Below are positions 36,492 to 45,761 of a stretch of DNA of 64,000 bases, one piece after another (positions within the stretch are counted from its first letter, which is position 1; every line of letters begins with the position of its first letter). The notes under the pieces are model-generated. The model was given only the letters and a program-made list of their open reading frames with translations, did no database searches and was not told where the DNA came from. The position numbers and the translations under genes were made by a program. The DNA comes from Chelativorans sp. ZYF759 (GTDB taxonomy: Bacteria; Pseudomonadota; Alphaproteobacteria; Rhizobiales; Rhizobiaceae): contig NZ_WVVV01000006.1 in the NCBI RefSeq assembly GCF_012911015.1, positions 212,830 to 276,829 of the forward strand, in the 5' to 3' direction.

Positions 36492-38066
36492 ATGGCGACG
36501 CTGGGCAAAGACTGGTGGAAAACGGGCGTCGTCTACCAGATATACCCGCGATCCTTCCAGGATTCGAACGGTGACGGCGTGGGCGACCTGGCAGGGATCG
36601 AATCACGACTCGACCATGTGGCCGGGCTCGGGGCCGACGCGATCTGGATTTCTCCCTTCTATCCCTCTCCGATGGCCGATTTCGGCTATGACGTATCCGA
36701 TTATTGCGACGTCGATCCGCTCTTCGGCGATCTCCAGGCCTTCGATCGCACCCTGGCTGCCGCGCATGCACGCGGTCTCAAGGTGCTTCTCGACCTGGTC
36801 CCAAGCCACACATCCGAGCGCCATCCATGGTTCCTGGAAAGCCGGGCGTCGCGCAACAATGCCAAACGCGATTGGTATGTCTGGAAGGATCCGGCGCCCG
36901 ATGGCTCGCCGCCCAACAACTGGCTCAGCGAGTTCGGCGGTCCCGCATGGACCTTCGACGAGACCACAGGCCAGTATTATCTGCACATTTTCCTGACCGA
37001 GCAGCCGTCGCTCAACTGGCGCAACCCCGCGGTGCGAGACGCCGTTCTGGGCGCCATGCGCTTCTGGTTCGATCGCGGCGTCGACGGCTTCCGCGTCGAT
37101 GCGATCGAAAATCTCGTGCCGGACGCCGAACTTCGCGATAATCCGCCCAATCCCGACTGGATCGATACGATGGGACCCGCGCGCAGCCTGCTCGGCATTC
37201 ACACCCAGCACCGGCCGGAGGTGTTCGAATATGTGGCAGAGATGCGCCGCGTGGCCCAGAGCTACGAGCCGGAAAAACTGCTGATCGGCGAGGCCTATGG
37301 GACGGTCGAGCAACTTGTGCGCTATTACGGTCCCAAGCTCGACTGCTTCCATCTTCCGTTCAACTTCCTGCTGATCGGCGCCGAGTGGCGTCCGCGGAAC
37401 ATCGCGGGGGTCGTCGAGACCTACGAGGCAGCCCTGCCGGACGGCGCCTGGCCGAACTGGGTGATGAGCAATCACGACCGCTCGCGGTCCGCCTCACGGG
37501 TCGGGCCCGAGCAGGCGCGGCTCGCGGCGATGCTGCTGCTGACCCTGCGCGGCACGCCCACCATCTATCAGGGCGAGGAACTCGGGATGGAGGACGTCGC
37601 CATTCCCACCGACCGAGTTGTCGACCCGTGGGAGAAAAACGTGCCGGGCAAGGGACTTGGCCGCGATCCGGTTCGCACGCCCATTGCGTGGACGGGCGGT
37701 CCGGGCGCCGGTTTCACCACAGGCGAGCCCTGGCTGCCGATCGATCAGCGACCACAGATGCGAGTCGACGTTCAATACTGCGACGAGGGCTCGATGCTGT
37801 CATTGTGGCGGACCATGCTTGCGCTGCGGCGCAAGGAACATGCCCTGTCGCTCGGCGACTACCGAACACTGCACCTCGATGACCATGTCTTCTGCTATGA
37901 GCGGAGCCATGAGGGACGTCGCATCGCCGTGGCCCTCAATTTCTCGGCAGAGACGCAGCCCCTGCCCGTCACCGGACGGTCGCTCCTGTCAACGGCGCCA
38001 AGCGCCAAACATGGCGACGATGATCCGCTGGCACCTCATGAGGGCCGGATCATCGAATTGGCGTAG
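36492..38066 (+). CDS. GH13 alpha-glucosidase (oligo-1,6-glucosidase type)
   Basis: A 524-residue glycoside hydrolase family 13 enzyme that cleaves terminal alpha-glucosidic bonds. The calcium-type loop DSNGDGVGDLAGI is near residue 24. Catalytic residues are D203 (nucleophile, in GFRVDAIEN), E267 (acid/base, in LIGEAYG) and D329 (in MSNHDRSR). Region I is DLVPSHTSERHPWF. There is no signal peptide, so it is cytoplasmic. GGGGAAG precedes the ATG, 19 bases after the FliO-like gene. No sugar transporter is adjacent, so the physiological substrate (trehalose, maltose or isomaltose-type) is not decided. Confidence 0.93.
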   Translation: MATLGKDWWKTGVVYQIYPRSFQDSNGDGVGDLAGIESRLDHVAGLGADAIWISPFYPSPMADFGYDVSDYCDVDPLFGDLQAFDRTLAAAHARGLKVLLDLVPSHTSERHPWFLESRASRNNAKRDWYVWKDPAPDGSPPNNWLSEFGGPAWTFDETTGQYYLHIFLTEQPSLNWRNPAVRDAVLGAMRFWFDRGVDGFRVDAIENLVPDAELRDNPPNPDWIDTMGPARSLLGIHTQHRPEVFEYVAEMRRVAQSYEPEKLLIGEAYGTVEQLVRYYGPKLDCFHLPFNFLLIGAEWRPRNIAGVVETYEAALPDGAWPNWVMSNHDRSRSASRVGPEQARLAAMLLLTLRGTPTIYQGEELGMEDVAIPTDRVVDPWEKNVPGKGLGRDPVRTPIAWTGGPGAGFTTGEPWLPIDQRPQMRVDVQYCDEGSMLSLWRTMLALRRKEHALSLGDYRTLHLDDHVFCYERSHEGRRIAVALNFSAETQPLPVTGRSLLSTAPSAKHGDDDPLAPHEGRIIELA

Positions 38067-38102
38067 CCCACTGCCGAGAAGGCATGAGCCGCTTGTCCCA
38101 AT

Positions 38103-38126
38103 AAAAAAAGCGGCCCGGGGGGCCGC
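38103..38126 (-). terminator. Rho-independent terminator of dksA
   Basis: On the minus strand GCGGCCC-CCC-GGGCCGC forms a strong stem followed by seven T. It starts six bases after the dksA stop codon and may also stop rightward transcription from the alpha-glucosidase gene. Confidence 0.88.
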
Positions 38127-38131
38127 CTGTT

Positions 38132-38548
38132 TCAATCGTCCCGGTAGACCTTTTCGCGTCGTTCGTGACGCTCTTGGGCCTCGATCGACAAGGTTGCGAT
38201 CGGTCGGGCATCGAGACGCTTCAGCGAAATCGGCTCGCCTGTCTCTTCGCAGTAACCGTAAGTCCCTTCCTCGATCCGCTGCAGGGCGGAGTCGATCTTG
38301 GAAATCAGTTTGCGCTGCCGATCGCGTGCCCTCAACTCGATGGCACGATCGGTCTCGGACGAGGCGCGATCGGCAAAATCGGGATGATTGGCATTTTCCT
38401 GCTGAAGGATCTCAAGCGTCTCGCGCGCTTCGCGCAGGATATCGCTCTTCCAAGAAACGAGCTTGGCGCGGAAATACGCCTTCTGCCGCTCGTTCATGAA
38501 GGGCTCGTCCTCCGAGGGGACATAATCGGCATCAATGAAATCGGTCAT
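38132..38548 (-). CDS. dksA: RNA polymerase-binding transcription factor DksA
   Basis: A 138-residue DksA, the secondary-channel factor that acts with ppGpp at ribosomal and stress promoters. The coiled coil covers about 20-95 with the acidic tip DFADRAS (57-63) retained. The zinc-finger region reads Y99-C100-E-E-T, and its partner cysteine pair is replaced by S-I-E-A, so only one of four cysteines remains; this form is known from other alphaproteobacteria. The ATG at 38548 is preferred over a GTG three codons upstream. It has its own promoter candidate and a strong terminator. Confidence 0.95.
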   Translation of the reverse strand: MTDFIDADYVPSEDEPFMNERQKAYFRAKLVSWKSDILREARETLEILQQENANHPDFADRASSETDRAIELRARDRQRKLISKIDSALQRIEEGTYGYCEETGEPISLKRLDARPIATLSIEAQERHERREKVYRDD

Positions 38549-38581
38549 TCGACTCACCCCACTAGCTCAACGCCCGGCGCC

Positions 38582-38610
38582 TATATATTCGGGTGAAGAA
38601 TGCGGCACAA
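38582..38610 (-). promoter_or_regulatory. Candidate dksA promoter
   Basis: On the minus strand TTGTGC (38610-38605), 17 bases, and TATATA (38587-38582) lie about 34 bases before the dksA ATG. Spacing is ideal and both hexamers resemble sigma-70-type elements. Confidence 0.5.
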
Positions 38611-38858
38611 GCACAAAGGCTGCTCGCATCACGCTTTTGTCACCCGCGAAGCTTGCCTGAAAAAAGCGAATATTCTTAATCAGTTAAATGAAGTGTCGCA
38701 CAGTTCGCCTTCAACTGCTTCAGGTGCGGCCACAGGCTGCCCGACGATTGCCATGCAAAAGCCGTGCCGCGATCCGCTTTGGCCTTAACGCGCGGCGGCC
38801 TTTCGTGATATGGGCCCCGGCACCTCCACGATGTCCGCGCTTCAGGAAGACAATAATC
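38611..38858. other. Divergent intergenic region of dksA and rimO
   Basis: The 310-base gap between the dksA and rimO starts is divergent. Besides the dksA promoter candidate it includes an AT-rich patch at about 38660-38700 (with GAATATTC), unusual for this GC-rich chromosome and a possible site for the rimO promoter. No coding frame or structured RNA was recognised. Confidence 0.4.
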
Positions 38859-40172
38859 ATGTCGGCACCAAGGATCAGCTTCGTCAGCCTCGGCTGCCCC
38901 AAGGCACTGGTGGATTCCGAGCGCATCATCACGCGCCTGCGCGCCGAGGGCTACGAAATCGCCCGCAAGCATGACGGCGCCGACGTTGTACTGGTGAATA
39001 CCTGCGGCTTTCTCGATTCCGCGCGCGACGAGTCGCTGGAGGCAATCGGCTCGGCGCTCAACGAAAACGGCAAGGTCATCGTGACCGGCTGCCTCGGTGC
39101 AGAGCCCGACGTGATCCGGCAACGCCATCCCGGCGTTCTGGCGATCACCGGGCCACAGGCCTATGAAAGCGTGATGGAAGCGGTGCACGAGGCCGTTCCA
39201 CCGGCGCACGAGCCTTTTCTCGACCTCATTCCGCCCCAGGGTGTGAAACTGACGCCGCGCCACTACGCCTACCTGAAAATCTCCGAAGGCTGCAACAATC
39301 GCTGTTCCTTCTGCATCATTCCGGCGCTGCGCGGCGACCTCGCCTCACGGCCGGTGGGTGATGTCCTGCGCGAGGCCGAAAAGCTGGTTGCCGCGGGCGT
39401 CAAGGAACTGCTCGTCATCTCGCAGGATACGAGCGCCTACGGCGTCGACGTCAAATACGCGCCCAGCCAGTGGCAGGAGCGCGAGGTGAGAACGCGGTTC
39501 CTCGACCTGTCGCGCGAACTGGGCGAACTCGGTGCCTGGGTAAGACTGCACTACGTCTACCCCTACCCGCATGTCGACGAGGTCATCCCGCTGATGGCCG
39601 AAGGCAAGGTGCTGCCCTATCTGGACATTCCCTTCCAGCATGCCGCACCCAACGTCCTGAAGACGATGCGGCGTCCGGCCCATGCCGAGAAGACGCTCGA
39701 CCGGATCGCGCGCTGGCGCGAGATCTGTCCCGACATCGCGCTGCGCTCGACCTTCATCGTCGGGTATCCGGGCGAGACGGAGGAGGATTTCCAGATTCTC
39801 CTCGACTGGCTGGACGAGGCAAGGATCGATCGTGCCGGCTGCTTCAAGTACGAACCGGTCAAGGGCGCGCGGTCCGAAGGCCTCGGCCTGCCGGCTGTCC
39901 CCGAAGAGATCAAGGAAGCCCGCTGGCGCCGATTCATGGAACGGCAGCAGGCAATCTCGGCCAGACAGATGAAGAAGAAGGTGGGCAAGCGCCTCCCCGT
40001 CATCATCGACACGGCCAACGGCACCCAGGCGACGGGTCGCACCAAATACGACGCGCCCGAGATCGACGGCACCGTCCGCATCACCTCTCGCCGACCCTTG
40101 AGGGTCGGCGACGTCGTGACGGTCAAGATCGAGAGTTCGGATGCCTACGACCTGTCGGGCATCGCGGCCTGA
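38859..40172 (+). CDS. rimO: Ribosomal protein uS12 methylthiotransferase RimO
   Basis: A 437-residue radical-SAM enzyme that adds a methylthio group to the conserved aspartate of ribosomal protein S12. The N-terminal UPF0004 domain has cysteines in [25 protein letters not shown] and [10 protein letters not shown]. The radical-SAM cluster is CNNRCSFC in [19 protein letters not shown] domain follows near the end. The ATG at 38859 has AGGA upstream and gives the usual N-terminus. Its 3' end overlaps the convergent glutathione transferase gene by 28 bases. Confidence 0.97.
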   Translation: MSAPRISFVSLGCPKALVDSERIITRLRAEGYEIARKHDGADVVLVNTCGFLDSARDESLEAIGSALNENGKVIVTGCLGAEPDVIRQRHPGVLAITGPQAYESVMEAVHEAVPPAHEPFLDLIPPQGVKLTPRHYAYLKISEGCNNRCSFCIIPALRGDLASRPVGDVLREAEKLVAAGVKELLVISQDTSAYGVDVKYAPSQWQEREVRTRFLDLSRELGELGAWVRLHYVYPYPHVDEVIPLMAEGKVLPYLDIPFQHAAPNVLKTMRRPAHAEKTLDRIARWREICPDIALRSTFIVGYPGETEEDFQILLDWLDEARIDRAGCFKYEPVKGARSEGLGLPAVPEEIKEARWRRFMERQQAISARQMKKKVGKRLPVIIDTANGTQATGRTKYDAPEIDGTVRITSRRPLRVGDVVTVKIESSDAYDLSGIAA

Positions 40173-40819
40173 TCAGCCTGGCTGTCGGCGAACATCGCCT
40201 GGAAGAACGGCGTCTTCATCGCGAGTTCGGTGTCCCTGGCTTCCGCGCGCTTGTTGGCGGGCCGCTCGAGTACCCGATCCAGATAGTCGATGAAGACAGG
40301 CTTTTCGGGCAGTGCCTTGAGCTGCCTCATCGTGTAGCCGATGCTGCTCCCCAGTTGGATATCAGCGGCAGTGAATCGGTCGCCGGCGGCGTAGGGCCGT
40401 TCGCCGAGCACGCGCTCCAGATAGGTGACCATGTCCTCGAACAGGCCGAAGGAATAATCGTTGCTGGCGTATTCGAGGCCATGGGCCCTCGCGGAGATGC
40501 ACGGATCCAGCACCGCATCGTTGTAGACCAGCATGGTGAGATAGGCGCCGCGATCGGCATCCGAGACCGCAGGTGCCAGTCCTGCTTCGGGAAAACGGTC
40601 GGCGAGGAAGATCGTGATGGCCGCACGCTCGGTGACGATGGTTCCGTCAAGCGCGATTGCCGGCACCTTCTTGTTGGGTTGGATTGCACGATAGGTCTCC
40701 GGAACGCCGCCTTCGGCACGAATATCGATTTCCACCAGTTCGTATTCGACACCCAGCTCCTCCAGGAGCCAGAGCATTCCCGATCCGCGTGACCATGGCG
40801 CATGGTAGAGCTTCAGCAT
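40145..40819 (-). CDS. Glutathione S-transferase family protein
   Basis: A 224-residue GST with the thioredoxin-like N-terminal domain ([20 protein letters not shown], with cis-proline in NKKVPAI and [14 protein letters not shown] as the gamma-glutamyl-binding segment) and an all-helical C-terminal domain ([15 protein letters not shown] is the folding motif). The start at 40819 has AGGA at good spacing; an ATG two codons upstream is the alternative. It conjugates or reduces electrophiles with glutathione; the substrate is unknown. It overlaps rimO tail to tail. Confidence 0.9.
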   Translation of the reverse strand: MLKLYHAPWSRGSGMLWLLEELGVEYELVEIDIRAEGGVPETYRAIQPNKKVPAIALDGTIVTERAAITIFLADRFPEAGLAPAVSDADRGAYLTMLVYNDAVLDPCISARAHGLEYASNDYSFGLFEDMVTYLERVLGERPYAAGDRFTAADIQLGSSIGYTMRQLKALPEKPVFIDYLDRVLERPANKRAEARDTELAMKTPFFQAMFADSQADQAAMPDRS

Positions 40820-40858
40820 CGACATTTCCTTTCAGGGTTGTGCTGCGATGCTGATAAC

Positions 40859-40890
40859 AAAAGGCCCCTGACAGCAGTCTGTCAGGAGCC
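40859..40890 (-). terminator. Rho-independent terminator after the NCS2 permease gene
   Basis: On the minus strand CCTGACAG-ACTG-CTGTCAGG, extended by GGCT/GGCC, makes a strong stem followed by four T. It sits 28 bases after the permease stop and before the GST gene. Confidence 0.75.
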
Positions 40891-40917
40891 TCAAGTTCCT
40901 TTCAGTCGCAGCGCGCT

Positions 40918-42246
40918 CTAGACGATGGCGAGCATGACCGCGAAGACCACGGCGAGCGCCCAGACCGCCGGCGTGAGTTCGGAAACCCGACCTGCAATCG
41001 CCTTCACCAGCACATAGGTGATGAAGCCGATGCCGATACCGGTGGCGATCGAATAGGTCAGCGGCATGGTGATCGCGATCGCGACCGCCGGTGCCGCCTC
41101 GGTCAGGTCGTCCCAGTCGATTTCCGCAAGGCCGCGGGCCATGACGACTGCCACGTAGAACAACGCGGCGGCCGTCGCGTAGGCCGGGATCGAACCTGCG
41201 AGCGGCGAGAAGAACAGCGCAAGCCCGAAACACGCCGCGGTGACGACTGCCGCAAGGCCCGTGCGGCCGCCCGCGGCAACGCCCGCCGCGCTTTCGACGT
41301 AGGACGTCGTGTTGGACGTTCCCACCAGCGCGCCGACGGTGGTCGCGGTCGAATCGGCCAGCAAGGCCTTGTTCATGCGTGGCAGCTTGCCGTCCTTATC
41401 GAGAAGTCCGCCGCGGTGGGCGACACCGACCAGCGTGCCGGCGGTGTCGAACAGATCGACGAAGAGCATCGAGAGCACGACGATCCAGAAAGTGCCTTCC
41501 AGCACGCGGCCGAAATCGAGCGCCAGGAACGTCTCGGACGGGTTGGGCGGCAGGGAGACGATGCCACCAAATTCCGCCACACCGAAGGGAATGCCGATGA
41601 CGGCGACGACCAGAATGCCGATGATCGTGGCGCCCGGCACATTGCGGAAGTTCAGCGCGGCGATCAGCGCGAAACCCAGGAGCGCCAGGATAACGCCCGG
41701 CGCCAGGAAATCGCCCGACGTCACGAGCGTTGCGGGATGGGCGACCACCACGCCGGCATTCGACAGGGCGATGATGCCCAGAAAGAAGCCGATGCCGGCC
41801 GAGATCGCCAGCTTCAGCGTCTTCGGGATTGAGTTGATGATGTATTCACGTATCGGCAAGACACTGAGAATGATGAAGAGCACCCCCGAGAAGAAGACGC
41901 AGGCCAGCGCCTCCTGCCACGTATAGCCATAGGTGATGACGACGGTGAACGCGAAGAAGGCGTTGAGACCCATGCCGGGCGCGAGCGCGATCGGATAGTT
42001 GGCGTAGAGGCCCATGATGAGCGTGCCGATGATGGCCGCCACGCAGGTCGCCACGAAAACAGGGCCGAACGGCATGCCTGCTTCCGAGAGGATGGCCGGG
42101 TTGACGAAGACGATGTAGGCCATCGTCAGGAACGTCGTGATGCCGGCGATCACCTCAGTACGCACGGTCGTGCCGCTTTCGGTGAGCTTGAAATAGGCGT
42201 CCAGCCCGGAGGCTTGTCCGCTTGGGCGGTAGGTCTGTTCGGTCAT
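40918..42246 (-). CDS. NCS2 family purine permease (AzgA type)
   Basis: A 442-residue membrane protein of the nucleobase:cation symporter-2 AzgA branch, which imports adenine, guanine or hypoxanthine with protons. The start RTEVIAGITTFLTMAYIVFV, then the PGMGLNAFFAFTVV segment and LVGTSNTTSYVESAAGVAAG are the branch's signatures. About 12-14 helices. The ATG at 42246 is chosen over one seven codons upstream because it gives the normal N-terminus. It has its own terminator and appears monocistronic. Confidence 0.92.
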   Translation of the reverse strand: MTEQTYRPSGQASGLDAYFKLTESGTTVRTEVIAGITTFLTMAYIVFVNPAILSEAGMPFGPVFVATCVAAIIGTLIMGLYANYPIALAPGMGLNAFFAFTVVITYGYTWQEALACVFFSGVLFIILSVLPIREYIINSIPKTLKLAISAGIGFFLGIIALSNAGVVVAHPATLVTSGDFLAPGVILALLGFALIAALNFRNVPGATIIGILVVAVIGIPFGVAEFGGIVSLPPNPSETFLALDFGRVLEGTFWIVVLSMLFVDLFDTAGTLVGVAHRGGLLDKDGKLPRMNKALLADSTATTVGALVGTSNTTSYVESAAGVAAGGRTGLAAVVTAACFGLALFFSPLAGSIPAYATAAALFYVAVVMARGLAEIDWDDLTEAAPAVAIAITMPLTYSIATGIGIGFITYVLVKAIAGRVSELTPAVWALAVVFAVMLAIV

Positions 42247-42387
42247 GTCAAATGCCCTTCCCCTCAAGAGCGGCGCGACTCAGCGCGCCAATCCCTCGAT
42301 TCGAATGCGACCAAAGTTCAAGTCAATAGCCAGGATGGGCCGCCCACAGTTCTGCAGCCCAAATGGCGGTCACCGGGACAATTCTGC

Positions 42388-43365
42388 TCAGGGAATGAGC
42401 ACAGTCGCACCGGTCGTCTTCCGGCCTTCCAAGTCGGCATGGGCCTTGGCGGCATCGGCCAGCGCGTAACGCTGGTTGACGCGGATCTCGACGACGCCGC
42501 TCGCGACCACGTCAAAGAGGGCGTTGGCCGATTCCTCCAACTCCTCGCGCGTGGCGACGTAGCTGAACAGCGTCGGTCGAGTCGCATAAAGGGAGCCCTT
42601 CTGGGACAGGAGCGTCATGGGGAACGGCGGCACCGGCCCTGACGCGTTGCCGAAGGACACGAACATGCCGCGCGGCTTCAGACAGTCGAGCGAGGCCGGA
42701 AACGTGTCCTTGCCTACCGCGTCATAGACGACGTCGCATTTGCGGCCTTCGGTAATGCGATCGACCTCGGCCACAAAATCCGCTTTCGAATAATCGATGA
42801 CGTGGTGGTAGCCATGCGCCCTGGCCAGTTCGACCTTTTCGGCGGAACCAGCCGTGCCGATCACGGTGGCGCCCAGATGATTGGCCCACTGGCCGAGAAT
42901 CAGCCCGACACCGCCGGCAGCGGCGTGATTGAGCACCATATCGCCCTTCTGGACGGGATAGGTGCGGCGCAGGAGGTATTCCGCCGTCATTCCCTTCAGC
43001 ATCATCGCCGCCGCCTGCTCGTCGCTGACGCCGTCGGGGATGCGCACCAGCCGGTCTGCAGGCAGGACGCGCTCGGTGCAGTAGGATCCGATGGGGCCGT
43101 TATAGGCGACGCGGTCGCCGACCTTCAGCCAGTCGACCCTCTCCCCCAGCTCCTCGACGACGCCGGCAGCCTCGTTGCCAAGGGTCAGGGGTAGGCCGGA
43201 GGGCGACGGGTAGAGGCCGGTGCGGAAATAGACGTCGATGAAATTGAGGCCGATCGCCGTATGGCGGACGCGCGCCTCGCCGGGTCCGGGCGCTCCGACC
43301 TCGACATCTTCGAACACCATCTTCTCGGTGCCACCGCATTCATGGATGCGTATCGCCTTGGCCAT
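42388..43365 (-). CDS. qor: NADPH:quinone oxidoreductase (QOR/zeta-crystallin type)
   Basis: A 325-residue zinc-free medium-chain reductase. The N-terminal GroES-like domain contains HTAIGLNFIDVYFRTGLYP; the Rossmann domain has HAAAGGVGLILGQWA and the NADPH-binding segment ATVIGTAGSAEKVELA. The family catalyses one-electron quinone reduction or reduces other alpha,beta-unsaturated carbonyls. AAGGAG of its ribosome site lies inside the last codons of pcs, and only three bases separate the two genes, so it is coupled to pcs. Confidence 0.93.
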   Translation of the reverse strand: MAKAIRIHECGGTEKMVFEDVEVGAPGPGEARVRHTAIGLNFIDVYFRTGLYPSPSGLPLTLGNEAAGVVEELGERVDWLKVGDRVAYNGPIGSYCTERVLPADRLVRIPDGVSDEQAAAMMLKGMTAEYLLRRTYPVQKGDMVLNHAAAGGVGLILGQWANHLGATVIGTAGSAEKVELARAHGYHHVIDYSKADFVAEVDRITEGRKCDVVYDAVGKDTFPASLDCLKPRGMFVSFGNASGPVPPFPMTLLSQKGSLYATRPTLFSYVATREELEESANALFDVVASGVVEIRVNQRYALADAAKAHADLEGRKTTGATVLIP

Positions 43366-43368
43366 AAC

Positions 43369-44157
43369 CTACTCCTTGCGTCCCAGATCCGGACGCCACT
43401 GCATGACGGCGCCGATACAAAACAGATAGATCCCCGTCAGCGCGATACCCGCCTGCACCAGCCACCCCGATTGAAGCCCTTGCAGCAATGCAACGATGGA
43501 AAGCCCGCACCAGACGAAAAAGACGGCAAGATTGACCGCGCGCAGACGCTTGACGCGCACCGGATGAAGGAAGTTCACCGGTGCGAATGTCAGCACGGCG
43601 CAGACCAGGACGACCGCGAAGGCCACCCACTCGCCGGGCTGGGTCACGAAAAGGGTGAAGACGACCATGTTCCAAACGACGGGGAAGCCCTTGAAGAAAT
43701 TCTCTTTGGTCTTCATGCCGGTGTCGGCGTAATAGATCGCGCTGGACACCACGATGATGGCCGCGGACAGGAATGAGAGCCCAGCACCCATGAAGCCGCT
43801 CTGATAGAGCGCGAAGGCCGGGATCAGTACATAGGTGACGTAGTCAATGATGTTGTCCAGCAATTCGCCGGACCACCGCGGCAGGACTTCCTTGACCTGC
43901 AGCTTGCGGGCGATCGGCCCGTCCACGCCATCCACGAACAGTGCCAGGCCCAGCCACAGGAACATGGCGGTCCATTGCTGTTCGGCCGCCGCCACCAGCG
44001 ACAGGAAGGCCAGAAACGAGCCGGAGGCCGTGAGAAGGTGAACCGAGAAGGCCCGCGTCTGCGGCCAGGTCACCTTCTTGTTCAGCCCGGGAAAGCGTTC
44101 GACGAGTTTTCGCCCGATGATGTTCTTGTTCACGGGCCGCGCCAGTCCAGCTTGCAT
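43369..44157 (-). CDS. pcs: Phosphatidylcholine synthase
   Basis: A CDP-alcohol phosphatidyltransferase that condenses CDP-diacylglycerol with choline. The catalytic motif DG-x2-AR-x8-G-x3-D-x3-D is present from VDGVDGPIARKL to LLDNIIDYVTYV. The N-terminal RAFSVHLLTASGSFLAFLS matches rhizobial Pcs. About eight helices. Two starts compete: ATG at 44157 (used here, overlapping the DUF1326 gene by 28 bases) and GTG at 44133, whose GTGA overlap with the DUF1326 stop is typical of coupled genes and which gives a shorter, equally plausible N-terminus. It is third in a DUF2182-DUF1326-pcs-qor operon. Confidence 0.93.
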   Translation of the reverse strand: MQAGLARPVNKNIIGRKLVERFPGLNKKVTWPQTRAFSVHLLTASGSFLAFLSLVAAAEQQWTAMFLWLGLALFVDGVDGPIARKLQVKEVLPRWSGELLDNIIDYVTYVLIPAFALYQSGFMGAGLSFLSAAIIVVSSAIYYADTGMKTKENFFKGFPVVWNMVVFTLFVTQPGEWVAFAVVLVCAVLTFAPVNFLHPVRVKRLRAVNLAVFFVWCGLSIVALLQGLQSGWLVQAGIALTGIYLFCIGAVMQWRPDLGRKE

Positions 44158-44744
44158 ATCTCGGCCGAGCGGCCGGCGAAATTCCAGTTGCGGCCGAAGG
44201 CCCGCATCCGGCTCTTGTCCGATTTCGCCACGATGATCTCCGGCGCGATCCAATATTCCGAATTCTTGATGATCGTGTCTTCGTCGCGATCCTTGCCGCG
44301 GATGGGCGTCACCGCGCCGTCGATGATCTTCGGGATCTGGAAGATGCGGGTCTTGTCTTCGACCTCGTAGGTGATGGGCTGACGCTCGATCCCGAGGAAG
44401 TTGCCGACCAGGATGGACAGAAGTCCCGTCGAGCCACCGGCCTTACCGGAAAATATCCTGCCGATCGCCTTCTCGGCATAGATGGAAGCCCGCTTGTCCA
44501 GAAAGAGCCCGGCCGTCCAGTTCCCGCGGCTCATATAGCCCGGGATTTCCATCACCAGTCCCAGATTGAGGCCCGACAGATCGACATCGCCGTAGTGACC
44601 GGCATCGATGCGGAAGCCGGCCCAGGTCTGGCAGTATCCCTCGGTCGGCGGGTGCTGCCCCAGCGACAGGACACAGGGGCAAAAGACGGTGCAGTTGCAC
44701 GACAGCACCAGTTCCCCCTTCAATGCCCATTCGGTTTCGCGCAT
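44130..44744 (-). CDS. DUF1326 cysteine-rich protein
   Basis: A 204-residue protein of the DUF1326 family. The N-terminus carries a cysteine cluster C16-N-C18-T-V-F-C22-P-C24 plus C38, which looks like a soft-metal site. The rest is a mixed alpha/beta domain with GLNLGLVMEIPGYMSRGNW. No signal peptide or membrane helix. The family is usually found next to DUF2182 membrane proteins, as here (17-base gap). GGGGGGAG precedes the ATG. Its stop overlaps a possible GTG start of pcs. Metal binding, and copper in particular, is inferred. Confidence 0.85.
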   Translation of the reverse strand: MRETEWALKGELVLSCNCTVFCPCVLSLGQHPPTEGYCQTWAGFRIDAGHYGDVDLSGLNLGLVMEIPGYMSRGNWTAGLFLDKRASIYAEKAIGRIFSGKAGGSTGLLSILVGNFLGIERQPITYEVEDKTRIFQIPKIIDGAVTPIRGKDRDEDTIIKNSEYWIAPEIIVAKSDKSRMRAFGRNWNFAGRSAEICKLDWRGP

Positions 44745-44761
44745 CTCTCCCCCCTTCGGAT

Positions 44762-45658
44762 TCACAGCGAAACTAATAGAAGCGCGCCCGCCCACACAAG
44801 CAGTATCGCGCCGGCCACCTTGCCCACCGCCCTGCCGGGCAATTGCCGTTCGCCAACGGCGATCAGCGCCATCAGCGCCATCCAGAACACGTTCATGAGA
44901 CCGACGGCGAACATGACGAGCATCAATGCCCAGCAGCAGCCGAGGCACCACAGCCCCTGGCGCATGCCGAGACGGAAGATCGACCCGGTGCGCGTGCTCC
45001 AGTTGGCAAAAAGCGTCGCGAACGGATTGCGGCACTTCTCGAGGCAGGCCTCCTTGAGGCGCGAGAACTGATAGGCGCCCGCAATGGCCAGCGCCAGGGC
45101 GGCGGCGGGGGCGAGAAGGGGGGAAGCGGGCGAACCGCTGCCGGCTGCCACCTGGACCGCGATGGCGGTTGCGGCAAACCCCAGCGCGGCAAGCGCCCAG
45201 ATCGCCACATAGCCCGCGACCAGGACCAGCGGATGCACCACGGAAAGTCCACGCGCCCTGGCCGTGTCGGCGATCTCGCAATAGGTGCGCAGCATCGGCG
45301 CGGCGGCCGGCAGCATCATGGCCAACGCCATCAGCATCCACATCGTCCATAGTGCCAGGAACATCGGGATCGACACCTCGCCCGCAGGCGCAGGCGAAAG
45401 GCAGAGCGCCACGAACCGTTCGAGCAGCGCGGGGAGCGGAAGGTCGGGGAGCGCACGGAGAATGGCTGCACCAGGGCCGAGTTCCTCCGGTATCGCGCGC
45501 TGCGCGGCGGCGCCGGCCATGACGATCAGCACCGCCCAGGACAGAACCACGGCGAGCGCCACGATCGCGTAGACGAGCGGCCGCGACGCGAGCCCGATGC
45601 GCCCCGTCGCCGCGGCGGCAGGGTCCAGGTACTCGAAACGGGCATCGTCGGAACTCAT
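44762..45658 (-). CDS. DUF2182 predicted metal-binding membrane protein
   Basis: A 298-residue polytopic membrane protein of the DUF2182 (COG5486) family, with about seven hydrophobic helices. Methionine- and cysteine-rich segments fit a metal role: MWMLMALAMMLPAAAPML near 106-123, EACLEKCRNPF with C205 and C209, and GLWCLGCCWALMLVMF with C238, C241 and C242. It is the first gene of the DUF2182-DUF1326-pcs-qor operon and is divergent from the UbiH-family hydroxylase gene across 103 bases. The metal and direction of transport, if any, are unknown. Confidence 0.85.
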   Translation of the reverse strand: MSSDDARFEYLDPAAAATGRIGLASRPLVYAIVALAVVLSWAVLIVMAGAAAQRAIPEELGPGAAILRALPDLPLPALLERFVALCLSPAPAGEVSIPMFLALWTMWMLMALAMMLPAAAPMLRTYCEIADTARARGLSVVHPLVLVAGYVAIWALAALGFAATAIAVQVAAGSGSPASPLLAPAAALALAIAGAYQFSRLKEACLEKCRNPFATLFANWSTRTGSIFRLGMRQGLWCLGCCWALMLVMFAVGLMNVFWMALMALIAVGERQLPGRAVGKVAGAILLVWAGALLLVSL

Positions 45659-45761
45659 GGAATGGCAATGGGCCAAATCGACACGTTGATCAATCCCGCC
45701 CCGGTGCCTAGTTGAGAGATCACCGATGCATCGATGAACCGCCTGCGGAAAGGACCGCGCC

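Noticed and set aside
38660-38700. AT-rich patch in the dksA-rimO gap as a possible origin or small RNA
   Set aside because: It is only about 40 bases with no DnaA-box cluster or paired hairpin and terminator; it is kept only as a possible promoter area.
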